Source: Dryocola boscaweniae (GTDB taxonomy: Bacteria > Pseudomonadota > Gammaproteobacteria > Enterobacterales > Enterobacteriaceae). From it: a stretch of 60,190 nucleotides of DNA. A program made the position numbers and the translations under genes. Shown here one piece after another: positions 7,440 through 17,368 of the stretch (positions are counted from its first letter, which is position 1; each line of letters starts with the position of its first letter). The notes beneath the pieces were generated by a model. The model was not told the DNA's origin, ran no database searches, and worked only from the letters and a program-made list of their open reading frames with translations. The stretch spans positions 1-60,190 of the forward strand of contig NZ_JALHAP010000064.1 in NCBI RefSeq assembly GCF_025215095.1, given 5' to 3'.

Positions 7440-8723
7440 TCAGGCCTCGATCAGCCCCTGCCCCAGATAGCGTTGCTTATCCACCGCGCCCGGCAATGCG
7501 AAGAAATATCCGCCGCCGATTGGCTTCACATACTCCTCCAGCGCTTCCCCGTTAAGGCGTTTTTGTACGGCGAGAAAACCTTTCTCAAGGTCGTGCTGGT
7601 AGCAAACGAACAGCAGGCCCATATCCAGTTGCCCGGATTTAGTTACGCCCAGCGAATAGCTATAACCACGACGCATCATCAGGTTCGACTGGGTTTCTTT
7701 AGTACGCGGGTTGGCCAGACGGATATGAGCATCCAGCGCAATCACGTTGCCATCGGGATCGGCGGCGTAGTCAGGCTCATCGTGCTCGTTTTTCATGCCC
7801 AGCGGAGCACCGCTGTGCTTCTCGCGGCCAAAAATCGTTTGCTGCTCTTTAAGCGGGGTACGATCCCAGAATTCCACGTGGAACTGAATGATGCGAATCG
7901 CCTGATAGCTGCCGCCAACGCTCCACGCCGGTTCGCCCTGCTCTTTTGTCACCCACACGACATCATTCATAAGCCCGACATTGCTGCTGTCCGGGTTGGC
8001 GGTGCCATCTTTAAACCCAAGCAGGTTGATCGGCGTTTCCTTGCCGCGGCTGCGCGCAGCATGATTCGAAATAAAACCTTCGCGTTTCCAGCGCACGCTT
8101 AACAGATCCGGCGTGTGCTTGATGATGTCACGCAGGGCGTGAATAACCGTATCGGCGGTATTGGCGCAAATCTGCAACAGCAAATCCCCGTGGCACAGGC
8201 TGGCGTCAAGGGAATCGTTAGCAAAACGCTCCATTTTTTGCAGCTTTTTCGGCTTCTGCTCCTGCAGACCAAAACGCTCGTCAAACAGCGTGACGCCTGC
8301 CGACAGAGTGATGGTCAGGTTATCAGGGAAAATCTCCGCGCCGAGAATGCCGGAATCCATCGGCGGCATCCGCGGGTTCGGCGTTTCCGGCGCCGCGCCG
8401 CCGGTCGTGAGAAAGTCGAAACGCGCCGTCAACAGACGAAACAGCCGTTCAAGATCGGCTTTATCGGAAGCCAGCACGTCAAAGGCCACCAGCATCATCG
8501 ATGCCTGCTGCGGCGTGAGAATGCCCGGCTGATGCAGCCCGTAGAACGGCTGCTTTTCCATGCGCGCATCGGGAGGAAGCGTGCCCGGCGAGGTTTCCGA
8601 TTTTGCCGCATGAGCAACCGGGCAGCCGCCAGTAACGGCAAAGGCGCCCCCGAGGGCGCCCAGCGTTTTCAGTAATTGACGGCGTGCAGGTTGATGCACG
8701 CCTGATTTGGTTTTCTCTTGCAT
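7440..8723 (-). CDS. efeB: Deferrochelatase / dye-decolourising peroxidase EfeB
   Basis: EfeB is a periplasmic haem-containing DyP-type peroxidase, exported by Tat. It acts with EfeU and EfeO and has been reported to release iron from haem. The 427-residue protein opens with a Tat signal (twin arginine at residues 14-15, then a hydrophobic stretch to about residue 40). It carries the DyP signature GFKDGT at residues 236-241. The gene follows efeO by only 5 bp, so the two are probably co-transcribed and co-translated. The downstream side has an extragenic palindrome rather than an obvious strong terminator. Confidence 0.96.
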   Translation of the reverse strand: MQEKTKSGVHQPARRQLLKTLGALGGAFAVTGGCPVAHAAKSETSPGTLPPDARMEKQPFYGLHQPGILTPQQASMMLVAFDVLASDKADLERLFRLLTARFDFLTTGGAAPETPNPRMPPMDSGILGAEIFPDNLTITLSAGVTLFDERFGLQEQKPKKLQKMERFANDSLDASLCHGDLLLQICANTADTVIHALRDIIKHTPDLLSVRWKREGFISNHAARSRGKETPINLLGFKDGTANPDSSNVGLMNDVVWVTKEQGEPAWSVGGSYQAIRIIQFHVEFWDRTPLKEQQTIFGREKHSGAPLGMKNEHDEPDYAADPDGNVIALDAHIRLANPRTKETQSNLMMRRGYSYSLGVTKSGQLDMGLLFVCYQHDLEKGFLAVQKRLNGEALEEYVKPIGGGYFFALPGAVDKQRYLGQGLIEA

Positions 8724-8728
8724 AGTAC

Positions 8729-9853
8729 TTAGTCCAGACCCAGCACACCACGCAACTGCGACAGATCTTCTGCCAGCGCAGTCACCGGCCCTTTCAGGGC
8801 GTTGCGGTCAGCTTCGGTCAGTTTGTCATAGGTTTCATAGCCGTCTTTAGTACGGTATTTCGCGAGGATGGTGTCCACTTTTTTAAAGTTGGCATCAACT
8901 TTTGCCAGTAAAGGCGCATTCTCTTTGCTCAACAACGGACGAAGCAGGTTAACGATTTTCTGCGCGCCATCGACGTTTGCCTGGAAGTCCCACAGGTCCG
9001 TATGGCTGTAACGGTCTTCTTCACCGCTGATTTTACTGGCTGCAACTTCTTCAATCAGCCCTGCTGCGCCGCCGACAACTTTGCTGGGCGGGAAGGCCAG
9101 CTCAGAGATGCGCGTTTGCAGATCCAGTACGTCGGTGTTTAGCTGCTCGGCGTATTTTTCCATGCCTTTAGTGGTGTTGTCGCCAAACAGCGCTTTCTCC
9201 AGGCGGTGGAAACCGGTGAATTTCGGATCGTTTGCTTTCTGCTCGTAATCGTCTTCACGGGCATCGATGCTGCCGTCCAGGTCGGAGAACAGCTCAGCAA
9301 TAGGTTCGATGCGCTCATAGTGCTGACGAGTCGGCGCGTACAGCGACTTCGCTTTTTCGATATCCCCGGCTTTTACCGCATCGGTAAAGGCTTTGGTACC
9401 TTTAACCAGCTCGGCTACTTCAGCCGTTACGTAAGCTTTGTATTCGGTAATCGGCCCGGTCAGCGCCATCAGATCGTTCTTCGGCGCCGCCTGCTCGCCG
9501 GAGGCTTTCACTACCAGCTTGCCTTTCGGATTGCTAAGCAGGCCGCAGGTCATGTCGTATTCACCCGCCTGCAGATTAGCCGTCATTTTCTGAGTGAAAC
9601 CCGGCGCGATATTTTCACGCTCTTCAACCACCATTACGCCCTTGAGAATCTCCCACTCCAGCGCTTTTTGGCTGTTGTTCTGAATGATGAACTGCGTCTT
9701 ACCCGCGTTTACCGTAATGTTCATCGGCTCACACTGCTTGTCGGTGACGGTGACTTTTACCTGGGGAACATCCGCGGCCTGCGCCGCAAACGCGCAGGAG
9801 ACAAGCGCAAACAGCGCAACGTGCAAAGCCTTACGACGAAAATGTGTAGTCAT
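8729..9853 (-). CDS. efeO: Periplasmic iron-uptake protein EfeO
   Basis: EfeO supplies iron to the EfeU permease. The 374-residue protein has a Sec signal peptide (cleavage after about AQA, residue 27), an N-terminal cupredoxin-like domain (to about residue 117, with Cys41 and Cys103 as candidate ligands) and a C-terminal M75/imelysin-like domain with the HxxE motif HRLE (216-219). I chose the ATG at 9853 because a good Shine-Dalgarno (AAGGGA) precedes it; an in-frame TTG two codons upstream is the other option. It lies between efeU and efeB in the usual efeUOB order. Confidence 0.96.
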   Translation of the reverse strand: MTTHFRRKALHVALFALVSCAFAAQAADVPQVKVTVTDKQCEPMNITVNAGKTQFIIQNNSQKALEWEILKGVMVVEERENIAPGFTQKMTANLQAGEYDMTCGLLSNPKGKLVVKASGEQAAPKNDLMALTGPITEYKAYVTAEVAELVKGTKAFTDAVKAGDIEKAKSLYAPTRQHYERIEPIAELFSDLDGSIDAREDDYEQKANDPKFTGFHRLEKALFGDNTTKGMEKYAEQLNTDVLDLQTRISELAFPPSKVVGGAAGLIEEVAASKISGEEDRYSHTDLWDFQANVDGAQKIVNLLRPLLSKENAPLLAKVDANFKKVDTILAKYRTKDGYETYDKLTEADRNALKGPVTALAEDLSQLRGVLGLD

Positions 9854-9916
9854 GGCCAATCCCTTTCAAACATTAGTATGTTGTAACTAAGTGGCAGTAT
9901 CCCCGCCACAAGCAGA

Positions 9917-10750
9917 TTAACGAACGCTATTTGTCGCCTGATTGTTCAGGCGCGGTGGTATGGCGAACAGCACCAGAGCCGGAACCAGATAGATAAAGTA
10001 CATCGCCACTTCGCTGACGGTTGGCGCTTCCTGGTAGCCGAAGATCCCTTCCAGCAGCGTTCCGGTGAGGGAATGCGTGGAAAGCACGTTGCTCAGGTCA
10101 AACGCAATATCCTGGAAGTGGTTCCACAGCCCCGCTTCGTGAAAGGCGCGAATCGCCCCTGCGGCAAGGCCTGCCGCTACGAGCAAAATAAACAGGCTCG
10201 TCCATTTGAAGAAGGCGCCCAGGTTCAAACGAATTCCGCCCCAGTAAATCAGGAAGCCAAGCACGATGGCGGTTGCCAGGCCAAGCATGGCGCCGAGCGG
10301 CGGCATCATCCCTACGTCCTGCTGGAAGGCGGCGAGCAGGAAGAACACCGACTCAAGTCCTTCGCGCGCCACCGCGAAAAAGACCATCAGAATCAATGCC
10401 CAGCCGTGGCTACCTTTGCTGTGCAGGGCGTTATCTACCGCCTGCTCAAGCTGAACTTTCACGTTGCGTGAGACTTTGCGCATCCAGAACACCATCCAGG
10501 TGAGGATCACCACGGCGATAACCGCCACGATGCCTTCAAACAGCTCCTGTTCTTTTTGCGGAAACTCGCCGGTGGTTTCGTTGATGAAAATCCCAAGCGC
10601 CAGACAAAGCGCGGCGGCTGCCACCACACCAATCCACATTACGCCAATCCATTGACCGCGCTGGGTGCGCTTTAAGTAGCTGGCAATCAGGCTGACAATC
10701 AGCGCTGCTTCCAGGCCTTCGCGTAACATGATGAGAAACGGAACAAACAT
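9917..10750 (-). CDS. efeU: Ferrous iron permease EfeU (Ftr1 family)
   Basis: EfeU is the inner-membrane iron permease of the oxidase-dependent iron transporter family. The ATG at 10750 (277 residues, MFVPFLIMLREGLE) matches E. coli EfeU and has a GAGG ribosome site 8 bp upstream. A GTG three codons earlier is less likely. Two REGLE motifs are visible (residues 10-14 and about 130), the diagnostic iron-binding motifs, with about seven hydrophobic segments. The gene is intact, unlike the frameshifted copy of E. coli K-12. It heads the operon efeUOB and has a Fur box upstream. Confidence 0.96.
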   Translation of the reverse strand: MFVPFLIMLREGLEAALIVSLIASYLKRTQRGQWIGVMWIGVVAAAALCLALGIFINETTGEFPQKEQELFEGIVAVIAVVILTWMVFWMRKVSRNVKVQLEQAVDNALHSKGSHGWALILMVFFAVAREGLESVFFLLAAFQQDVGMMPPLGAMLGLATAIVLGFLIYWGGIRLNLGAFFKWTSLFILLVAAGLAAGAIRAFHEAGLWNHFQDIAFDLSNVLSTHSLTGTLLEGIFGYQEAPTVSEVAMYFIYLVPALVLFAIPPRLNNQATNSVR

Positions 10751-10808
10751 TCCTGACACCTCAATTGTGAAATCAGGTCAACCGACGTAAAGAAAAGTAA
10801 ACCAGAAC

Positions 10809-10827
10809 GATAGTGATTATCATTACC
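10809..10827 (-). promoter_or_regulatory. Fur box upstream of efeU
   Basis: The sequence GATAGTGATTATCATTACC agrees with the 19-bp Fur consensus at 16 positions by my count. It sits about 60 bp before efeU, where Fur-iron would block the promoter. This predicts iron repression of efeUOB, as in E. coli. Confidence 0.85.
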
Positions 10828-10872
10828 GTAAAAAGAAACACAAGAGGATTGTTTAGTTATTTATATCGGGAT

Positions 10873-10900
10873 GTAAAAAAGGCCGGGGAAACCGGCCTTA
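10873..10900 (-). terminator. Terminator of putP
   Basis: An 8-bp stem (AAGGCCGG / CCGGCCTT, 10879-10886 and 10892-10899) precedes a run of T residues on the minus strand. It lies about 100 bp past the putP stop and also closes off the efeU promoter region. Confidence 0.8.
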
Positions 10901-10925
10901 CAGAAAACATATTTGCCCGTGATTA

Positions 10926-10990
10926 GGGGAAACCCGGGGTCAGGTTCCCGGAGGGACGCCTCACTTCAGGGCCGCCCCGGGTATCTCGGG
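10926..10990. repeat. GC-rich structured element in the putP 3' region
   Basis: Two copies of an 8-bp arm (ACCCGGGG at 10932-10939, CCCCGGGT at 10975-10982) form an inverted repeat. Further short complementary blocks lie inside (TTCCCGGAGGGA) and outside (GGGGAAACCC with GGGTTACCC). It lies between the putP stop and its terminator, so it would be in the putP 3' untranslated RNA. I do not recognise the family. Confidence 0.45.
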
Positions 10991-11003
10991 TTACCCTTGC
11001 TCT

Positions 11004-12512
11004 TTATTCAGCCTGCAACTTAGAAGGTGCTGGCGTGTTGTAGATCTCGTCCGCATCCGCAAAACGCTTGCTCATCTCCGGGGATGGCGCTTTACCTGCC
11101 AGGCTAACCACCACAATTCCGATGCTGGCGAAGACGAATCCTGGGATGATTTCGTACAGGCCCAGCCACGCGAACTGTTTCCAGACGATGACCGTCACCG
11201 CTCCAATAACCATACCGGCAAGCGCGCCGTTACGGGTCATACGAGACCACATCACAGAGAACAGCACAACCGGGCCAAACGCCGCGCCAAAGCCCGCCCA
11301 CGCATAGCTCACCAGGCCCAGCACGCGGTTTTCCGGATTAGCGGCCAGAGCAATGGCCACCAGCGCCACCGCCAGCACCATAAAGCGCCCTACCCAAACC
11401 AGCTCTTTCTGACCGGCGCCTTTACGGAAGAAGGCCTTGTACAAATCTTCGGTTATCGCGCTGGAGCAAACCAGCAATTGACAGCTCAGCGTCGACATCA
11501 CCGCCGCCAGAATGGCGGAAAGCAGTACGCCGGCAACCCATGGGTTAAACAGAATCTGCGCCAGTTCGATAAACACACGCTCACCGTTCTGGGTAACCGC
11601 CCCAGCCTGCGCCGGGTTATTAGAGAAGTACGCGATCCCGAAGAAACCAACCGCGCACGCCCCTGCCAGGCAGAGGATCATCCAGGTCATACTGATGCGA
11701 CGCGCATTGACGATGGTATGGTGAGAATCCGCCGCCATAAAACGCGCCAGAATATGCGGCTGACCGAAGTAGCCAAGGCCCCAGCCCATCAGCGAAATGA
11801 TAGCGACAAAGTTAAGACCCTTGAGCATATCGACGTTTTCGATGCTTTTCTGTTTGATAACCAGCAGGGAGTCATCCAGGCCGCCAACGGCCATGATCAC
11901 CATGACCGGCGTGAGGATCAGCGCGAAAATCATCAGGCTTGCCTGCACGGTATCGGTCCAGCTTACGGCCAGGAACCCGCCGACAAAAGTATAAAGGATG
12001 GTTGCAGCAGCACCCGCCCACAGCGCGGTTTCATAGCTCATGCCGAAAGTGCTTTCGAACAGACGAGCCCCCGCCACAATGCCGGATGCGCAATAAATGG
12101 TGAAGAACAGCAGAATGACCACCGCCGAGATAATACGCAGCAGACGGCTTTTATCTTCAAAACGGCCGGTGAAATAATCCGGCAGCGTTAAGGCGTTATT
12201 GTTCACCTCGGTATGAACACGCAAACGGCCGGCGACCAGTTTCCAGTTAATATAAGCGCCAACGGTTAAACCAATCGCAATCCAGCTTTCGGAAATGCCG
12301 GAAATAAATATCGCACCGGGTAAGCCCATTAATAACCAGCCGCTCATATCAGAAGCACCGGCGGATAACGCCGTGACCAGGCTCCCCAGACTGCGGCCGC
12401 CGAGAATATAGTCATCGAAGTTTTTGGTTGAGCGCCAGGCGATAAACCCTATCAATATCATGCCAAAGATATAAACAAGGAAAGTCACCAGCATTGGTGT
12501 ACTCATGGTCAT
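11004..12512 (-). CDS. putP: Sodium/proline symporter PutP
   Basis: PutP is the inner-membrane Na+/L-proline symporter of the solute:sodium symporter family (LeuT fold) that feeds proline to PutA. The 502-residue protein has the usual length and about 13 hydrophobic segments. It carries the family signature around GxxASDMSGWLLMGLPG (residues about 50-65) and a conserved Na+-site region in the middle. It is divergent from putA across about 440 bp containing PutA operators, the classic put regulon arrangement. The start at 12512 has an in-frame ATG two codons downstream; either gives an essentially normal protein. Confidence 0.96.
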   Translation of the reverse strand: MTMSTPMLVTFLVYIFGMILIGFIAWRSTKNFDDYILGGRSLGSLVTALSAGASDMSGWLLMGLPGAIFISGISESWIAIGLTVGAYINWKLVAGRLRVHTEVNNNALTLPDYFTGRFEDKSRLLRIISAVVILLFFTIYCASGIVAGARLFESTFGMSYETALWAGAAATILYTFVGGFLAVSWTDTVQASLMIFALILTPVMVIMAVGGLDDSLLVIKQKSIENVDMLKGLNFVAIISLMGWGLGYFGQPHILARFMAADSHHTIVNARRISMTWMILCLAGACAVGFFGIAYFSNNPAQAGAVTQNGERVFIELAQILFNPWVAGVLLSAILAAVMSTLSCQLLVCSSAITEDLYKAFFRKGAGQKELVWVGRFMVLAVALVAIALAANPENRVLGLVSYAWAGFGAAFGPVVLFSVMWSRMTRNGALAGMVIGAVTVIVWKQFAWLGLYEIIPGFVFASIGIVVVSLAGKAPSPEMSKRFADADEIYNTPAPSKLQAE

Positions 12513-12703
12513 GCAAGTTCTCCAGATTGTTTACCGGTTTTTTTTTATATGAAATAAACCGTTATCGCCTCACCGGAACGCAGTGCGGCTTGTTGTGGTG
12601 TCAGTTCGCGACCGTATCCTGCAGGAAGCTAGTTTTATTCACAAACGATTTAACACGGCATTCACAAGAAATTCACCCCACAAAAAATACCTTTTTCACG
12701 GAG

Positions 12704-12881
12704 GTTGCACTTGCTCACGCTTTTCGAGGTTGCACCTTACGAAAGTGTTAACTATGTCCGTAAATTCCCCCAGTCTGCAATTAATTAGCCAGATCGCTTT
12801 CTTATTTTAAATTTAACAAATTGACTCTTTTCCCGGCCTGTTATCTGGCTCACATTTAACACGGTTGCACAAAGTTGCAAC
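12704..12881. promoter_or_regulatory. PutA operators in the put intergenic region
   Basis: Four GTTGCA motifs, the core of known PutA operators, occur at 12704-12709, 12729-12734, 12864-12869 and 12874-12879. The last is part of the palindrome GTTGCAAC. The ribbon-helix-helix domain of PutA is expected to bind them and repress both putP and putA without proline. The rest of 12513-12949 is AT-rich promoter DNA with no gene. Confidence 0.8.
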
Positions 12882-12949
12882 ATGGTAGATATTGCCGGGT
12901 AACTTTTTGCTGTCACTCATTTTAAATCTTGCACAAGGGAGTCTTTGGC

Positions 12950-15900
12950 ATGGGCACCACCACCATGGGCGTTAAACTCGACGAAGCGACTCGCGAGCGA
13001 ATTAAGCACGCCGCTTCACGTATTGACCGCACGCCGCACTGGCTAATTAAACAGGCGATTTTTAACTATCTTGAACGCCTGGAAAATAACGACGAACTGC
13101 CAGAATTACCTGCGTTGCTTGCGGGCGCCGCTAACGAAAACGAAGAGTCCGCGCCGGCCGTAGAAGAAACGCATCAGCCTTTCCTCGACTTTGCCGAACA
13201 AATTCTGCCGCAGTCCGTTAGCCGTGCCGCTATTACCGCAGCCTGGCGCCGTCCGGAAACCGACGCCGTTCCCATGATCCTTGAACAAGCGCGCCTGCCG
13301 CAGCCTCTTGCCGAGCAAACCCACAAACTCGCATACCAACTGGCCGAAAAGCTGCGCAATCAAAAGAGCGCTTCTGGCCGGGCGGGCATGGTACAAGGTT
13401 TACTGCAGGAATTCTCCCTTTCCTCGCAGGAAGGCGTGGCGCTGATGTGCCTGGCGGAAGCCCTGCTGCGCATCCCGGATAAAGCCACCCGCGATGCGTT
13501 AATCCGCGACAAAATCAGCAACGGCAACTGGCATTCCCACATCGGTCGCAGCCCGTCACTGTTTGTAAATGCCGCAACCTGGGGATTACTGTTTACCGGG
13601 CGTCTGGTGTCCACGCACAACGAAACCAGCCTTTCCCACTCGCTTAACCGCATTATCAGCAAGAGCGGCGAGCCGCTGATCCGCAAAGGCGTGGATATGG
13701 CGATGCGTCTGATGGGCGAACAGTTTGTCACCGGCGAAACCATCGCCGAAGCGCTGGCTAACGCGCGTAAGCTCGAAGAAAAAGGTTTCCGTTACTCCTA
13801 CGATATGCTCGGCGAAGCCGCGCTTACCGCCGCCGACGCGCAGGCCTACATGGTTTCTTATCAGCAGGCCATTCACGCTATTGGCAAAGCCTCTAACGGA
13901 CGCGGTATTTACGAAGGTCCGGGTATTTCGATTAAGCTTTCCGCTTTGCATCCGCGCTACAGCCGCGCGCAGTACGATCGCGTAATGGAAGAGCTTTACC
14001 CGCGCCTGAAATCCCTGACGCTGCTGGCTCGCCAGTATGACGTGGGGATTAATATCGACGCCGAAGAAGCCGATCGCCTTGAAATCTCTCTCGACCTGCT
14101 TGAGAAACTTTGCTTCGAGCCGGAGCTTGCGGGCTGGAACGGCATTGGCTTTGTTATTCAGGCCTACCAGAAACGCTGCCCGTTCGTTATTGACTATCTG
14201 ATAGATCTCGCGACCCGCAGCCAGCGCCGCCTGATGATTCGCCTGGTGAAAGGCGCGTACTGGGACAGCGAAATTAAACGCGCCCAGATGGAAGGCCTGG
14301 AAGGCTACCCGGTTTACACCCGCAAGGTTTACACCGATATCTCCTATCTTGCCTGCGCGAAAAAATTACTCACGGTGCCGAACCTGATTTATCCGCAGTT
14401 CGCCACCCACAACGCTCATACGCTTGCGGCAATTTATAACCTCGCCGGGCAGAACTACTACCCGGGCCAGTACGAATTCCAGTGCCTGCACGGCATGGGC
14501 GAGCCGCTCTACGATCGGGTGGTAGGCAAAATTGCCGACGGCAAGCTGAACCGTCCATGCCGTATTTATGCGCCGGTTGGCACGCACGAAACGCTGCTGG
14601 CCTACCTGGTGCGTCGTCTCCTGGAAAACGGGGCGAATACCTCATTCGTTAACCGTATCGCGGACAGCACGCTGCCGCTCGATGAGCTGGTCGCCGACCC
14701 GGTAACCGCCACAGAAGCGCTTGCCGGCAAAGAGGGCCAGCTTGGCCTGCCGCACCCGAAAATTGCGCTGCCGAAGGATCTGTATGGCGCAGACCGCAGC
14801 AACTCCAGCGGGCTGGATCTGGCGAATGAACATCGTCTTGCCTCGCTCTCCTCCGCCCTGCTTAACAGCGCAGCTCAGAAATGGCAGGCGTTACCGATCC
14901 TTGAAGAAGCCGTTAACCCGGGCGAGCTGGTGGAAGTTAAGAACCCGGCCGAGCCGAACGACATCGTAGGTTTCACGCGTGAGGCCACAGACGAAGAAGT
15001 TTCGCTTGCGCTGGAAAGCGCGGTAAACAACGCGCCGATCTGGTTTGCGACTCCGCCGCAGGAACGCGCCCTGATCCTTGAACGCGCCGCGGTTATCATG
15101 GAAGGCCAGATGCAGCAACTGATCGGCATTCTGGTTCGCGAAGCCGGAAAAACCTTCAGCAACGCTATCGCCGAAGTGCGCGAAGCCGTTGATTTCCTGC
15201 ATTACTACGCAGGCCAGGTGCGGCATGATTTTGATAATGAAACGCACCGCCCTCTTGGCCCGGTAGTGTGCATCAGCCCGTGGAACTTCCCGCTTGCGAT
15301 CTTCACCGGCCAGATTGCGGCAGCTCTCGCCGCAGGTAACAGCGTGCTGGCAAAACCTGCGGAACAAACCCCGCTGATTGCCGCTCAGGGCGTGGCGATT
15401 TTGCTTGAGGCCGGTGTGCCTGCGGGCGTATTGCAACTGTTGCCCGGCCGCGGTGAAACGGTTGGCGCCCGGCTAACCGGCGATGCCCGCGTGCGCGGCG
15501 TGATGTTTACCGGTTCGACGGATGTGGCGACGCTTCTGCAACGCAACATTGCCGACCGTCTGGATCCGCAGGGCCGCCCGACGCCGCTGATTGCCGAAAC
15601 CGGCGGTCTGAACGCGATGATCGTTGATTCTTCAGCCCTGACGGAACAGGTGGTGGTCGACGTGGTCGCCTCCGCATTCGACAGCGCCGGACAACGTTGT
15701 TCCGCCCTGCGCGTGCTGTGCATTCAGGAAGACGTAGCCGAGCACACGCTGCAAATGCTGCGCGGCGCGATGGCGGAATGTCGCATGGGCAATCCTGGCC
15801 GACTGACAACGGATATCGGCCCGGTGATCGACGCCGAGGCGAAAGAAAACATCGACGGGCATATTCAGGCGATGCGCGCCAAAGGGCGCAAAATCTTCCA

Positions 15901-16912
15901 GGCCGCGCGTGAAAACGCTCAGGATATGAAAGAGTGGCAAAGCGGCACTTTCGTTGCGCCAACGCTTATTGAGCTGGAAAGCTTCGACGAGATGCAAAAA
16001 GAGGTCTTCGGGCCGGTGCTGCACGTTGTGCGCTACAACCGTAACAACCTTGAAGCGCTGATTGAGCAAATTAACGCGGCAGGTTACGGCCTGACGCTCG
16101 GCGTACATACCCGTATCGATGAAACCATCGCTCAGGTGACCGGTTCTGCCCACGTCGGCAACATGTACGTGAACCGCAATATGGTGGGCGCGGTTGTGGG
16201 CGTGCAGCCGTTCGGCGGCGAAGGTCTCTCCGGCACGGGTCCGAAGGCCGGCGGCCCGCTCTACCTCTACCGCCTGCTGGCTAACCGTCCGGAAGGCGCG
16301 TTACAGAAAACCTTTACCCGTCAGGATGCAGAATTGCCTGTCGATACCACGTTAAAAGCCAGCCTGCAGGAAGCGCATCAGGCGTTAACCCAGTGGGCTG
16401 CAAGCCGTGGTGATATCCAGACTGTTTGCGAACGTTTCGCTACGCAGGCGCAAAGCGGTACGCTGCGCCAACTGCCGGGCCCAACCGGCGAGCGTAATAC
16501 TTACGCGCTGATGCCGCGCGAGCGAGTGCTGTGCGTGGCGGATAACGAACGGGATGCGCTGGTGCAGTTGGCGGCGGTAACAAGCGTGGGCAGTCGCGCG
16601 CTTTGGGCCGATGACAAACTGCATCGCGATCTGGCGAAGCAGTTACCTTCTCAGGTGCAGCAGAAGATTGATTTTGCGCAACCAGAAGCGCTGCTCGGCC
16701 AGCAGTTTGACGCGGTGATCTATCATGGCGATTCAGATCAGTTGCGTGAACTGTGCGAAAAAGTTGCCGCACGCGAGGGCGCAATTGTCTCGGTGCAGGG
16801 CTTTGCTCGCGAGGAAAACAACCTGCTGCTTGAGCGTCTGTATGTGGAACGTTCACTAAGCGTGAACACCGCGGCGGCCGGGGGCAACGCCAGCCTGATG
16901 ACAATTGGCTAA
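12950..16912 (+). CDS. putA: Trifunctional PutA: transcriptional repressor, proline dehydrogenase, P5C dehydrogenase
   Basis: PutA oxidises proline to glutamate in two steps and represses the put genes when proline is absent. The start at 12950 (MGTTTMGVKLD) gives 1320 residues, the E. coli length; the open frame extends seven codons further upstream. Domains in order: ribbon-helix-helix DNA-binding domain (about 1-47), FAD-dependent proline dehydrogenase barrel (about 260-610), aldehyde dehydrogenase domain (about 650-1130) with the catalytic cysteine in SAGQRCSALR, and a C-terminal conserved tail. It is peripheral to the membrane when reduced. A terminator follows immediately. Confidence 0.98.
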   Translation: MGTTTMGVKLDEATRERIKHAASRIDRTPHWLIKQAIFNYLERLENNDELPELPALLAGAANENEESAPAVEETHQPFLDFAEQILPQSVSRAAITAAWRRPETDAVPMILEQARLPQPLAEQTHKLAYQLAEKLRNQKSASGRAGMVQGLLQEFSLSSQEGVALMCLAEALLRIPDKATRDALIRDKISNGNWHSHIGRSPSLFVNAATWGLLFTGRLVSTHNETSLSHSLNRIISKSGEPLIRKGVDMAMRLMGEQFVTGETIAEALANARKLEEKGFRYSYDMLGEAALTAADAQAYMVSYQQAIHAIGKASNGRGIYEGPGISIKLSALHPRYSRAQYDRVMEELYPRLKSLTLLARQYDVGINIDAEEADRLEISLDLLEKLCFEPELAGWNGIGFVIQAYQKRCPFVIDYLIDLATRSQRRLMIRLVKGAYWDSEIKRAQMEGLEGYPVYTRKVYTDISYLACAKKLLTVPNLIYPQFATHNAHTLAAIYNLAGQNYYPGQYEFQCLHGMGEPLYDRVVGKIADGKLNRPCRIYAPVGTHETLLAYLVRRLLENGANTSFVNRIADSTLPLDELVADPVTATEALAGKEGQLGLPHPKIALPKDLYGADRSNSSGLDLANEHRLASLSSALLNSAAQKWQALPILEEAVNPGELVEVKNPAEPNDIVGFTREATDEEVSLALESAVNNAPIWFATPPQERALILERAAVIMEGQMQQLIGILVREAGKTFSNAIAEVREAVDFLHYYAGQVRHDFDNETHRPLGPVVCISPWNFPLAIFTGQIAAALAAGNSVLAKPAEQTPLIAAQGVAILLEAGVPAGVLQLLPGRGETVGARLTGDARVRGVMFTGSTDVATLLQRNIADRLDPQGRPTPLIAETGGLNAMIVDSSALTEQVVVDVVASAFDSAGQRCSALRVLCIQEDVAEHTLQMLRGAMAECRMGNPGRLTTDIGPVIDAEAKENIDGHIQAMRAKGRKIFQAARENAQDMKEWQSGTFVAPTLIELESFDEMQKEVFGPVLHVVRYNRNNLEALIEQINAAGYGLTLGVHTRIDETIAQVTGSAHVGNMYVNRNMVGAVVGVQPFGGEGLSGTGPKAGGPLYLYRLLANRPEGALQKTFTRQDAELPVDTTLKASLQEAHQALTQWAASRGDIQTVCERFATQAQSGTLRQLPGPTGERNTYALMPRERVLCVADNERDALVQLAAVTSVGSRALWADDKLHRDLAKQLPSQVQQKIDFAQPEALLGQQFDAVIYHGDSDQLRELCEKVAAREGAIVSVQGFAREENNLLLERLYVERSLSVNTAAAGGNASLMTIG

Positions 16913-16928
16913 GGCTTCGCTACGCTTG

Positions 16929-16954
16929 AAAGGCTCCTCTCTGGAGCCTTTTTT
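16929..16954 (+). terminator. Terminator of putA
   Basis: An 8-bp stem (AAGGCTCC / GGAGCCTT, 16930-16937 and 16943-16950) followed by a T tract lies just past the putA stop. Confidence 0.88.
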
Positions 16955-16966
16955 AATTGAGGAATA

Positions 16967-17368
16967 ATGATGAAACGCGTGAGCCTGTTACTGGCAAGCC
17001 TGCTGTTAAGCGCTACAGCCTTTGCAAATGAATGCGAAAAAGCAAATACGCAGATTGAAAGCAATGAATGCTATGACGCGCAGTACAAAAAAGACGACCA
17101 GCTTCTTAACCAGACCTATAAAAAAGTGCTGAATCTTGCCACGCCGGAACAGCAAAATTTGCTCAAGCAGGCTCAACTGGCATGGATAAAAGTACGCGAT
17201 GCCGACTGTAAATTTGTCAGCTCCGGCAGCGAAGGCGGCACAATCGGGCCGATGATCTACAGTATTTGTCTCTCAGACCGCACGAAAGAACGTACCGCTT
17301 TTCTGGAATCGCTCACCCAGTGTGAAGAAGGTGATTTGAGCTGCCCGTTACCACCGCAGCAGAATTAG
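16967..17368 (+). CDS. Secreted DUF1311 / LprI-like protein
   Basis: This 133-residue protein has a Sec signal peptide (cleavage after TAFA, about residue 19). The mature part has paired cysteines and the lysozyme-inhibitor LprI / DUF1311 pattern: conserved C...E..QC-type spacing, LNQTYKKVL, and AWIKVRDADC. The family is periplasmic and the Mycobacterium member LprI inhibits lysozyme. Whether this copy does so is inference. It starts 13 bp past the putA terminator and converges on rutR with a 4-bp overlap at the stops. ATG codons at 16967 and 16970 are equivalent candidates. Confidence 0.8.
   Translation: MMKRVSLLLASLLLSATAFANECEKANTQIESNECYDAQYKKDDQLLNQTYKKVLNLATPEQQNLLKQAQLAWIKVRDADCKFVSSGSEGGTIGPMIYSICLSDRTKERTAFLESLTQCEEGDLSCPLPPQQN

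Noticed and set aside
7270..7470. Small gene of 66 codons near efeB
   Set aside because: It runs through an intergenic palindromic repeat and into the efeB 3' end on the other strand; nothing in the product is recognisable.
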